This document shows, piece by piece, positions 32,004-37,701 of a stretch of DNA of 45,458 bases. Source of the stretch: Bacteroidales bacterium (GTDB lineage: Bacteria > Bacteroidota > Bacteroidia > Bacteroidales > UBA932); contig JAFZPY010000138.1 in the NCBI GenBank assembly GCA_017552475.1, positions 1-45,458 on the forward strand, read 5' to 3'. Numbering within the stretch: the first letter of the stretch is position 1; the number at the start of each line of letters is the position of its first letter. The notes under the pieces were generated by a model, which saw only the letters and a list, made by a program, of their open reading frames with translations, ran no database searches and was not told where the DNA came from. The position numbers were made by a program, and so were the translations under genes.

Positions 32004-32918
32004 ATGTCTGTGGTGCTTCTCGTTCCACATGCCGTATATCTCGCTGACATTGCCGGCCGTGATGAATGCCTGGATGTTGTTTTTCTGGATGAAGTCGTAC
32101 AGGCCGGCGAACTCGTCCTGGGTGAGAAGGGAGACGACTTCGGTCTTTTCTTCGCCTGAGTAGCCGCCGGTGAGGTGGTAGATGCTACAGCCTCTCTGGA
32201 GGTCCTCGATGATGTATTTACGTACTTCTTCGGCCCTGTCAGTGATCATGCAGACGCGTTTGCGCCGGTTGAGGGTGGCGGTGAAGTAGTCGACGGCGAT
32301 GCCGTTGATCCATGTGCCGACAAGTCCGGCTACGACGAGGCGGAACGGGTTGATGGTAAATGCCGTGCAGCAAATCATCGCTCCGGCTATGGTGACGCTG
32401 GTGCCGATGTCGAGGTGGAGGTATTTGTTGACTATCTTGGCGATAATGTCCAGACCGCCGGTGGATGCGTTGATCCTGAATAATATAGCTTGCGATATGC
32501 TGAGCATCAGCACGAAACACAGGAGATCCATCCACGGGTCGTCCATGACAGAGGCTCCGCCGGCGAGGACTTTCTCGTAGGGGAGTACGGCTTCCCAGAA
32601 TTTGATGAGCGGTCCGAGAATCAGGGCCGTGTAGATGGTTTTGGCGCCGAACTCGGCTCCGATAAGTATCCACGCGAGCACGAGGAGGATGGCATTTATG
32701 ACGAATACCATAGTCGACAGGCCGATGTTTACACCTGCATTGCCGAGCAACTCTGTCAGGACGATGGAAAGACCTGAAATGCTGCCGATGATTAGTTTGC
32801 TCGGTACGAGGAAGTAGTACACTCCGGCAGCTCCTACGAGCATTCCGAGGGTCATGATGACGAGTTCATTCCAGAATTTGTAGGTTCCTAGAGGTGCCAG
32901 GATGTTTCGGGCTGTCAT
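31986..32918 (-). CDS. YitT family membrane protein with DUF2179 tail
   Basis: This 310-residue protein has about six predicted membrane helices (residues 15-215) with the family motif LVPSKLIIGSISGLSIVL and the internal ASTGGLDIIAKI. A soluble C-terminal DUF2179 domain (about 220-295, containing GGYSGEEKTEVVSLLTQDE) follows. Proteins of this family are thought to be transporters, but the substrate is unknown. The tail ends in HHRHFGKKK, which is His- and Lys-rich. It has its own -7 box upstream. It is followed after 42 bases by folE, which has an independent promoter, so a link to folate is not implied. Confidence 0.87.
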   Translation of the reverse strand: MTARNILAPLGTYKFWNELVIMTLGMLVGAAGVYYFLVPSKLIIGSISGLSIVLTELLGNAGVNIGLSTMVFVINAILLVLAWILIGAEFGAKTIYTALILGPLIKFWEAVLPYEKVLAGGASVMDDPWMDLLCFVLMLSISQAILFRINASTGGLDIIAKIVNKYLHLDIGTSVTIAGAMICCTAFTINPFRLVVAGLVGTWINGIAVDYFTATLNRRKRVCMITDRAEEVRKYIIEDLQRGCSIYHLTGGYSGEEKTEVVSLLTQDEFAGLYDFIQKNNIQAFITAGNVSEIYGMWNEKHHRHFGKKK

Positions 32919-32970
32919 AACTTTGAGGCTTTTGGTTAAAAGATGAAAGTATAGCTCTATGTTTGTATTG

Positions 32971-32978
32971 CAAATTTA
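32971..32978 (-). promoter_or_regulatory. Candidate -7 box of the yitT-type gene
   Basis: TAAATTTG on the minus strand, 52 bases before the ATG. No -33 TTTG at the proper distance. Confidence 0.45.
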
Positions 32979-33027
32979 TATAATTTTCGTCTGATTTGGA
33001 TATTTTGTGTCAAAAAAATGAAAAAAT

Positions 33028-33057
33028 TTTGAGAATGGGATTTTTTTCGTACCTTTG
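33028..33057 (+). promoter_or_regulatory. Promoter of a predicted small RNA
   Basis: TTTG at 33028-33031, 18 bases, then TACCTTTG at 33050-33057. The spacing and -7 box are the same as in the rpsU promoter 313 bases downstream. Predicted transcription start is near 33061. Confidence 0.7.
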
Positions 33058-33060
33058 TCT

Positions 33061-33138
33061 TGGCATATAGCACGGGTGGAGGATTAAGTGCTATATGCTA
33101 GAGGCAGGTCTCTGGGGGGAGACCTGCCTCACCTTTTA
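33061..33138 (+). ncRNA. Predicted two-hairpin small RNA
   Basis: Right after the promoter come an 11-bp perfect hairpin (33063-33073 with 33088-33098) and a 12-bp perfect hairpin (33101-33112 with 33119-33130), the second followed by ACCTTTTAT. The 14-base loop of the first hairpin reads GGGTGGAGGATTAA and exposes GGAGG. The second hairpin plus T-run is a standard terminator, so the transcript would be roughly 75 bases. There is no adequate open frame. It does not resemble tRNA, 6S, tmRNA or SRP RNA in size or shape. Identity is unknown; it could also be a leader whose downstream gene is no longer present. Confidence 0.65.
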
Positions 33139-33159
33139 TATTTGGTTCATTAGCAGCTA

Positions 33160-33285
33160 TTAGAATCCTACACCTAAATGCAAGCGGAGACAGCCGGCCC
33201 ATGTTTTGGCGTCATCCGCCATCGTCTGCGTAGCTGCTGAAAGACCTGATAGCAATATAATGCAAATAATGAAAAGGCGTTTCAT
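33160..33285 (-). CDS. Small secreted peptide, 41 residues
   Basis: A short open frame starts MKRLFIICIILLSGLSAATQ, a textbook signal peptide with a likely cut near SAA or TQT. It leaves about 20 residues containing one Cys and ending LRLHLGVGF. It is supported by a two-element promoter upstream (33323-33353) at 19-base spacing, divergent from rpsU. The remaining peptide could be a free secreted peptide or the remnant of an outer-membrane protein that has lost its barrel; the final Phe and alternating residues leave both open. I recognise no family. Confidence 0.55.
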   Translation of the reverse strand: MKRLFIICIILLSGLSAATQTMADDAKTWAGCLRLHLGVGF

Positions 33286-33322
33286 GTGTATGCTGTTTGT
33301 TGATTATGTGTGCGATATTTTA

Positions 33323-33353
33323 CGAAAGTAGCTAAAAAGTTTTGAAATTCAAA
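33323..33353 (-). promoter_or_regulatory. Promoter of the small peptide gene
   Basis: Minus strand: TTTG at 33353-33350, exactly 19 bases, then TACTTTCG at 33330-33323 (one mismatch to TAnnTTTG), 37 bases before the ATG. It overlaps the rpsU promoter on the opposite strand. Confidence 0.55.
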
Positions 33354-33370
33354 TAATTTACGTACCTTTG
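33341..33370 (+). promoter_or_regulatory. rpsU promoter
   Basis: TTTG at 33341-33344, 18 bases, then TACCTTTG at 33363-33370; transcript start near 33374. Confidence 0.7.
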
Positions 33371-33384
33371 CAGCCGCTAATAAA

Positions 33385-33393
33385 AAGGAGGTG
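33385..33393 (+). promoter_or_regulatory. Strong Shine-Dalgarno of rpsU
   Basis: AAGGAGGTG, a near-perfect complement to the 16S rRNA tail, eight bases before ATG 33402. Most genes in the window have no such site. Confidence 0.85.
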
Positions 33394-33401
33394 TAAAAGC
33401 A

Positions 33402-33596
33402 ATGATCATCGTACCTATCAAAGAAGGAGAGAACATCGAGAGAGCACTCAAGAAGTTCAAGAGGAAATTCGAGAAGACCGGAACCATCCGTGAGCTCCGT
33501 GCCCGCAAGAACTTTGAAAAGCCGTCCGTAAGGAATCGTATGGCTAAGCAGAAGGCTATCTACGTACAGCATTTGCAGCTCCTGGACGAGCAGTAA
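33402..33596 (+). CDS. rpsU: Ribosomal protein bS21
   Basis: This 64-residue basic small-subunit protein starts MIIVPIKEGENIERALKKF and contains FKRKFEKTGTIRELRARK, matching bS21. In Bacteroidetes ribosomes, bS21 together with bS6 and bS18 has been reported to help hide the anti-Shine-Dalgarno end of 16S rRNA. That would explain why most genes here lack a Shine-Dalgarno sequence. The strong AAGGAGGTG before rpsU is therefore likely regulatory: ribosomes lacking bS21 would prefer this mRNA. It is a single gene between its own promoter and a terminator. Confidence 0.96.
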   Translation: MIIVPIKEGENIERALKKFKRKFEKTGTIRELRARKNFEKPSVRNRMAKQKAIYVQHLQLLDEQ

Positions 33597-33622
33597 TCGA
33601 ATACTCTCTCGCACGAGATAAA

Positions 33623-33650
33623 TGAAGCCCGGCATTCCTGCCGGGCTTCA
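33623..33650. terminator. Hairpin terminator between rpsU and sod
   Basis: A perfect 12-bp stem (33623-33634 with 33639-33650) with loop TTCC. T-richness is better on the minus-strand side (TTTAT), so it may serve mainly the sod transcript while also protecting the rpsU 3' end. Confidence 0.75.
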
Positions 33651-33663
33651 ATCGTATGTGGCG

Positions 33664-34242
33664 TCAGCCGTTGTATCGTTTGCCGACTACATCCCAGTCT
33701 ATGATGGACCAGAGGGAGTTGAGATGGTCGGGGCGACGGTTCTGGTAGTCGAGATAGTAGGCGTGCTCCCAGACATCGAAGGTGAGCAGGGGTGTAAAGC
33801 CTTTTGTGACGGGATTGCCGGCATTGGGCTCCTGGGTGATGTGGAGATTGCCTTCGGCATCGGATGAGAGCCAGACCCAGCCGCTTCCGAAGAGGCCTGC
33901 GCCCTTGGCGGCGAATTCGGCCTTGAAGTCTTCGAAACTGCCGAATTGGGCTTTGATGGCTTTGGAAAGGGGACCTGTGGGAGCGTTGTCCTGACGGGGA
34001 GAACGGAACTGGGTGAAATAGAGATTGTGGTTGAGGATCTGGCCGGCGTTGTTGAATATGGCGCCATCGGCTTTCCTGACTATGTCTTCGAGTGGGAGTC
34101 TTTCGTAGGGAGTGCCGGGAAGGGCTGCATTGAGGTTGTTGACATAGGCCTGGAGGTGTTTGCCGTGGTGGAATGAAAGTGTTGATGCGCTGATGACGGG
34201 CTCCAGCGCTGAGGGGTCATAGGGCAGGGAAATGAGTTGCAT
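33664..34242 (-). CDS. sod: Superoxide dismutase, Fe/Mn family
   Basis: This 192-residue cytoplasmic enzyme converts superoxide to oxygen and hydrogen peroxide, important for oxygen tolerance of anaerobes. Metal ligands are visible: H25 in FHHGKHLQAY, H72 in ILNHNLYF, and the Asp and His in FDVWEHAYYLDY. GAGLFGSGWVWL and the internal NNAGQILNHN segment fit the Fe or cambialistic Bacteroidetes enzymes, but metal choice cannot be decided by eye. No promoter match is seen in the short gap upstream, which is shared with the divergent AlkZ-related gene. Confidence 0.95.
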   Translation of the reverse strand: MQLISLPYDPSALEPVISASTLSFHHGKHLQAYVNNLNAALPGTPYERLPLEDIVRKADGAIFNNAGQILNHNLYFTQFRSPRQDNAPTGPLSKAIKAQFGSFEDFKAEFAAKGAGLFGSGWVWLSSDAEGNLHITQEPNAGNPVTKGFTPLLTFDVWEHAYYLDYQNRRPDHLNSLWSIIDWDVVGKRYNG

Positions 34243-34293
34243 GGTGTTCTGTGTTTAATTGGTGGTTAATGTCTGCAATATAGGTATTTTTTC

Positions 34294-34301
34294 TAACTTT
34301 G
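34294..34301 (+). promoter_or_regulatory. -7 box seven bases before the AlkZ-related gene
   Basis: TAACTTTG matches TAnnTTTG and ends seven bases before ATG 34309, so the mRNA would be almost leaderless. No -33 TTTG is seen. Confidence 0.5.
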
Positions 34302-34308
34302 CCATACT

Positions 34309-35022
34309 ATGTCTATTGTTTCGCATCCCGGGGACGGGGCCTATATGCCGGTGAGGACGCCGGAAAGCATGATCCGCACCATTATGGAGATGGGGATCGT
34401 GCCGTTTTTCATCAACCCTGTCGCGGGGTATTCGATTCAAGAGCTGACGCCGGGGGAGTTGTGGTTCAATGATGATGATATGGGGCCGTGGGATTGGAAG
34501 ATAGAGGCCGTGCGGTCCGGGGATATTGCCTATGGAAAGTTTCTCGGAGGCGGGAAGAGCAGTTTTGCGTCGGTGGAGTATTATAAGCATCTGATGAATT
34601 ACAGGCGGTCGCTGGAGAAGTATGCGCCTGAAGGGATTGCGGCCGAGACATTGGAGGAGATAAGGAGGAATGGCAGCGGGACTATAAGGGAGTTGCGGCA
34701 GAAGTTCGGGCTCAGGAAAAACCAGATGGAGAGTGTGCTGACACGGCTGGAAATGGGGACATGGATTGTCGTGGGAGATTTCCAGAGGGTGTATCATGGG
34801 GCGGATTTGCATTATAGCGGCTGGCAGCTGACCTCGTATTGTACGCCGGATGAGCTGTTTGGTGGTGATAAGCCCGGGTTTAGCTTCGGGCCGTTCAAGG
34901 GGGAGCGCAGGACGCTTGATGCCGGTTGTTCGCCGGAAGAGTCTTATGAGGTGCTGCGCAGACGCATTGTGGAGCTGGCTCCTATGGCTGGTGCGAAGCA
35001 GGTTGAGAGATTGCTGCGATAA
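34309..35022 (+). CDS. Conserved protein, possibly AlkZ-related
   Basis: This 237-residue soluble protein has no signal peptide. It reminds me of proteins annotated as AlkZ-related (winged-helix relatives of the AlkZ/YcaQ DNA glycosylases). The GPWDWKIEAVRSGDIAYGKF segment and the later GTIRELRQKFGLRKNQMESVLTRL, a likely helix-turn-helix, suggest this. The catalytic signature of true AlkZ cannot be confirmed, so a repair activity should not be assumed. Its last 41 bases overlap the 3' end of the convergent sirtuin gene. Confidence 0.5.
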   Translation: MSIVSHPGDGAYMPVRTPESMIRTIMEMGIVPFFINPVAGYSIQELTPGELWFNDDDMGPWDWKIEAVRSGDIAYGKFLGGGKSSFASVEYYKHLMNYRRSLEKYAPEGIAAETLEEIRRNGSGTIRELRQKFGLRKNQMESVLTRLEMGTWIVVGDFQRVYHGADLHYSGWQLTSYCTPDELFGGDKPGFSFGPFKGERRTLDAGCSPEESYEVLRRRIVELAPMAGAKQVERLLR

Positions 35023-35709
35023 ATTTCTCCATGCCCTTGCTGGCGACTTCGCGGATGTGGGTGATGCGGGGGTCGCGGACGGGGATGTCTTTGGGGTCGA
35101 TGATGTAGATGGGGGTGTCGTAGCCCGCATAGCGGTAGAGGCCGGCGGCAGGATAGACCTGAAGAGACGTGCCGACGATGAGCAGGATGTCTGCGGCATT
35201 GACAAGTTCTATTGCCTTTTCAATATTGGGCACCGCCTCGCCGAAGAAGACGATGTGGGGGCGGTACTGCTGGCCCTCTGGTGAGAGGTCGCCGACATTG
35301 ACGGGCTCGAAGCCGACGTCGATGACGCCGACCGTGGAGAAGCCGTCACGGTCATTGTAGGTGTTTTCGGGGCGGACTTTGGTGAGCTCGCCGTGGAGGT
35401 GGAGGACCCTGGTGGAACCGGCGCGTTCGTGGAGGTTGTCTACGTTCTGGGTGATGACGTCGACGTCGTATTTGTCCTCAAGGGCTGCAATGGCCAAATG
35501 GGCGGCGTTGGGCTTGACATCCGGAGCTGGGCGCGGCGTTCATTGTAGAAGCTGAGGACAAGCTGGCGGTCGCGATACCAACCTTCGATGGAGCATACGT
35601 CGTTGACGTCATATTTGTCCCACAGGCCGCCGTTGTCGCGGAATGTGGAGATGCCGCTCTCGGCGCTGACGCCCGCGCCGGTGAGGACCGTGATGCGTTT
35701 TTTGGGCAT
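34982..35709 (-). pseudogene. NAD-dependent deacylase (Sir2/CobB family), frameshifted
   Basis: Two overlapping frames together form one sirtuin. The first part (start 35709) has the NAD-binding GAGVSAESGISTFRDNGG and the FYNERRAQL segment. The second has TQNVDNLHERAGS, the catalytic-His motif LHLHGE, RPHIVFFGEAVP and GTSLQVYPAAGL. They join near 35516-35524, where one base is missing: GACATCCGG would restore KPNAAHLAIAALE if it carried a third C. No Cys4 zinc motif is visible between the catalytic His and FFGEAVP. It starts three bases after the ATPase gene and should be co-transcribed with it. It is either a true single-base deletion or a sequencing error; all motifs are otherwise intact. 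Confidence 0.85.
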
Positions 35710-35712
35710 TGT

Positions 35713-36858
35713 CTAGTCTTTTTTGTTGAAGAAATAGTGGCGCACCCAGTATTCGAAGAGGGGGTCGATGATGACTGGTTTGTCGGAGTTGTCGAAGGTG
35801 ACGATTTCTTTTTTCATGAGGGCATCCTTGACGCGCTTGACGTTGGCGGAGGAGTTGAGGTGGTAGCTCTGGACCACTTCGCTGCTGCTGAAGCGGGTGA
35901 ACCCGTCGATGATGGCGCGAAGCAGGCTGACCTGATGGGTGGTGAGGTCGTTCATATATGCCTTGAAGCGCGGCTCGTGGATTGCCAGGAGGCAGTCAAG
36001 GGCTTCAATGAGGACGGGTTCCATGATGTAGCCCTTGGAACGGGCGTCGCAGATGGCGGAGAAGTGATTGATGTACCAGAGGTTGTTGCGGAAGAGGGTG
36101 CAGGAGCCCATCAGAAGGTCTCTGTCGATGACCTTGCCGCTGGAGAGGAACCCTTTGACGATGCGGTCCACGATATCACGCTCGTCGGGACGGTTGAGCG
36201 GAAGGTGCTCTACGTGGCGGTAGAAATATCTCTGGACTTCAAAAATATCTTTCATGGCATTGACCATGGAGCCTGAGAGGATATATGAGAAGCCCCCTTT
36301 GGGCTCGTCCTTTATGACGGATTCCATGGGCTTGAGAATGAGGTCTCCGTCCTCTGTGAGACGGATGTTCTGGAACTCGTCGATGAGAAGAAGCATGCGC
36401 GAGCCTTTGTCGGCTGCGAGTCGGTAGGGAAGGCGGAGCATGGCGAGGATGTCGGCGTCGTCCGGGTCCCAGTTGAGGGATACGACTTCATCTGTCTCGG
36501 AGAAATGGGCCCTGTCGAAGACGAAATGGGTGTCCTGAAGATATGTGGATATGATATCCGCATATTCCGACGGAGTGGCGGCGACCATGCGGATGACCGT
36601 GGTGCCGAACCTGGTCAGGAAAGACGATATGCTTCTTATGTCCATGCATGACATTTGTCCCACAAGGAACTGTTTACCTGCGACCCTCATTGAGAAGATG
36701 GTCTGCTGGATGAGGGATGTCTTGCCGGATTTCGGGGGTTCGTAGATTACGACGTTCTCGCCTCCTTGGATGAGGTTGGAAAGAATTACGCTTTCTGCTT
36801 TGCGCCCGATGAAATTCTTGCCGGTGACGTACTTGTCGTATACAAAAGGAGTAGCCAT
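35713..36858 (-). CDS. P-loop ATPase with C-terminal winged helix
   Basis: This 381-residue protein resembles archaeal-type/Bacteroidetes AAA or STAND ATPases of uncertain role. Residues 14-25 (NFIGRKAESVIL) precede Walker A at about 40-50 (PPKSGKTSLIQ). Walker B is LLLIDEFQNI near 160, with a sensor-like YILSGSMVNAM near 200. The last 80 residues look like a winged helix (FSSSEVVQSYHL, VKRVKDALMKKEIVTF), ending in the family tail DPLFEYWVRHYFF. It precedes the sirtuin gene by three bases on the same strand. No membrane segment. The molecular target is unknown. Confidence 0.8.
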   Translation of the reverse strand: MATPFVYDKYVTGKNFIGRKAESVILSNLIQGGENVVIYEPPKSGKTSLIQQTIFSMRVAGKQFLVGQMSCMDIRSISSFLTRFGTTVIRMVAATPSEYADIISTYLQDTHFVFDRAHFSETDEVVSLNWDPDDADILAMLRLPYRLAADKGSRMLLLIDEFQNIRLTEDGDLILKPMESVIKDEPKGGFSYILSGSMVNAMKDIFEVQRYFYRHVEHLPLNRPDERDIVDRIVKGFLSSGKVIDRDLLMGSCTLFRNNLWYINHFSAICDARSKGYIMEPVLIEALDCLLAIHEPRFKAYMNDLTTHQVSLLRAIIDGFTRFSSSEVVQSYHLNSSANVKRVKDALMKKEIVTFDNSDKPVIIDPLFEYWVRHYFFNKKD

Positions 36859-36881
36859 AGGTTGAACAATTATGTTTCAGA

Positions 36882-36889
36882 CAAATTTA
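36882..36889 (-). promoter_or_regulatory. -7 box of the ATPase-sirtuin pair
   Basis: TAAATTTG on the minus strand, 23 bases before the ATPase ATG, back-to-back with the rplU promoter. Confidence 0.5.
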
Positions 36890-36899
36890 GGAAAAATTT

Positions 36900-36930
36900 T
36901 TTGTGGATTGGCATAAAAATGCTATTTTTG
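36900..36930 (+). promoter_or_regulatory. Consensus rplU-rpmA promoter
   Basis: TTTG at 36900-36903, exactly 19 bases, then TATTTTTG at 36923-36930. Confidence 0.8.
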
Positions 36931-36935
36931 CAATC

Positions 36936-37026
36936 CAATTTTGATAGATGACCGCTAAGCTATTGATAAAGAGCAGCCCCGGAGGCAGCCGCTTACGGCC
37001 GGAAACTTTTAAAAAAGTTCGTTTAT
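36936..37026 (+). promoter_or_regulatory. Structured 5' leader of rplU
   Basis: About 90 bases lie between the predicted start and ATG 37027. They hold a small hairpin GCCG/CGGC (36988-36999) and a second one, AACTTT/AAAGTT (37004-37019), seven bases before the start. Together these could regulate L21 synthesis, but no known leader class is recognised. Confidence 0.4.
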
Positions 37027-37338
37027 ATGTACGCAATCGTTGATATTGCAGGCCAGCAGTTCAAAGTAGAGGCTGGCATTGAGATCTTTGTCAACCGTCT
37101 CAAGGCTGACAAGGGTGCTGCTGTCGAGTTTGACAAGGTACTCCTCGTTGACAATGAGGGCGCTGTCAAGGTCGGCTCACCGTACATCGACGGCGCAGTC
37201 GTAAAGGCTACCGTGGTCGATGACTCAATTAAAGCCAAGAAAGTGCTTGTATTCAAGAAAATCCGTCGCAAGGGATTCCAGAAGCTGAACGGTCACCGTC
37301 AGAAGCTCACCAAGATCCGCATCGACGCTATCGCTTAA
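37027..37338 (+). CDS. rplU: Ribosomal protein bL21
   Basis: This 103-residue large-subunit protein begins MYAIVDIAGQQFKVE, the L21 N-terminus, and ends with the basic QKLNGHRQKLTKIRIDAI segment that contacts 23S rRNA. It is the first gene of the standard rplU-rpmA pair, with a two-element consensus promoter and a leader of about 90 bases. Confidence 0.98.
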   Translation: MYAIVDIAGQQFKVEAGIEIFVNRLKADKGAAVEFDKVLLVDNEGAVKVGSPYIDGAVVKATVVDDSIKAKKVLVFKKIRRKGFQKLNGHRQKLTKIRIDAIA

Positions 37339-37342
37339 TTTC

Positions 37343-37348
37343 AGGAGG
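37343..37348 (+). promoter_or_regulatory. Shine-Dalgarno of rpmA
   Basis: AGGAGG, eight bases before ATG 37357, in the 18-base gap after rplU. One of three strong sites in the window. Confidence 0.7.
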
Positions 37349-37356
37349 AATTCACT

Positions 37357-37617
37357 ATGGCACATAAGAAAGGTCAATCAAGTTCAAAGAACGGATGTGA
37401 ATCACAAAGCAAACGTCTTGGTCTCAAGAAGTTCGGTGGTGAGGTCGTAAAGGCCGGCAACATTATCGTACGTCAGAGAGGCACTGTACACAACCCTGAC
37501 CGCAACGTCGGCATGGGTAAAGATCACACCCTCTACGCTCTCGTGGACGGCACAGTCAAGTTCACCAAGAAGAGAGAGGATAAATCCTACGTATCGGTGA
37601 TCCCGTTTGAGAACTAA
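37357..37617 (+). CDS. rpmA: Ribosomal protein bL27
   Basis: This 86-residue large-subunit protein starts [13 protein letters not shown], the L27 N-terminus that reaches the peptidyl-transferase centre. No cleavable N-terminal extension of the Firmicutes type is present. The next residues read CESQSKRLG, where I expect RESESKRLG, a mild difference. It is co-transcribed with rplU and ends at the terminator near 37.66 kb. Confidence 0.97.
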   Translation: MAHKKGQSSSKNGCESQSKRLGLKKFGGEVVKAGNIIVRQRGTVHNPDRNVGMGKDHTLYALVDGTVKFTKKREDKSYVSVIPFEN

Positions 37618-37637
37618 CTCGAAGGGAATTTGATAAC

Positions 37638-37682
37638 AAGGAGAGGACTTGCACTTCGAGAGATTGCACGCCCTCTCTTTTG
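37638..37682 (+). terminator. Terminator of rplU-rpmA
   Basis: A nine-pair stem (37638-37646 with 37672-37680, one G-T pair) with a long 25-base loop, then TTTTG. Imperfect but well placed. Confidence 0.6.
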
Positions 37683-37701
37683 TTTATAAAACAATATAAG
37701 T

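Noticed and set aside
33095..33163. 22-residue frame starting inside the predicted small RNA, with GGAGG 12 bases upstream
   Set aside because: It runs through the terminator hairpin, the spacing is long, and GGAGG sits in a hairpin loop; a non-coding reading explains the perfect stems better.
34309..36858. Defence island made of AlkZ-related protein, sirtuin and ATPase
   Set aside because: There is no nuclease, toxin, reverse transcriptase, integrase or phage gene nearby; the sirtuin looks like a metabolic CobB type and the neighbours are housekeeping genes.
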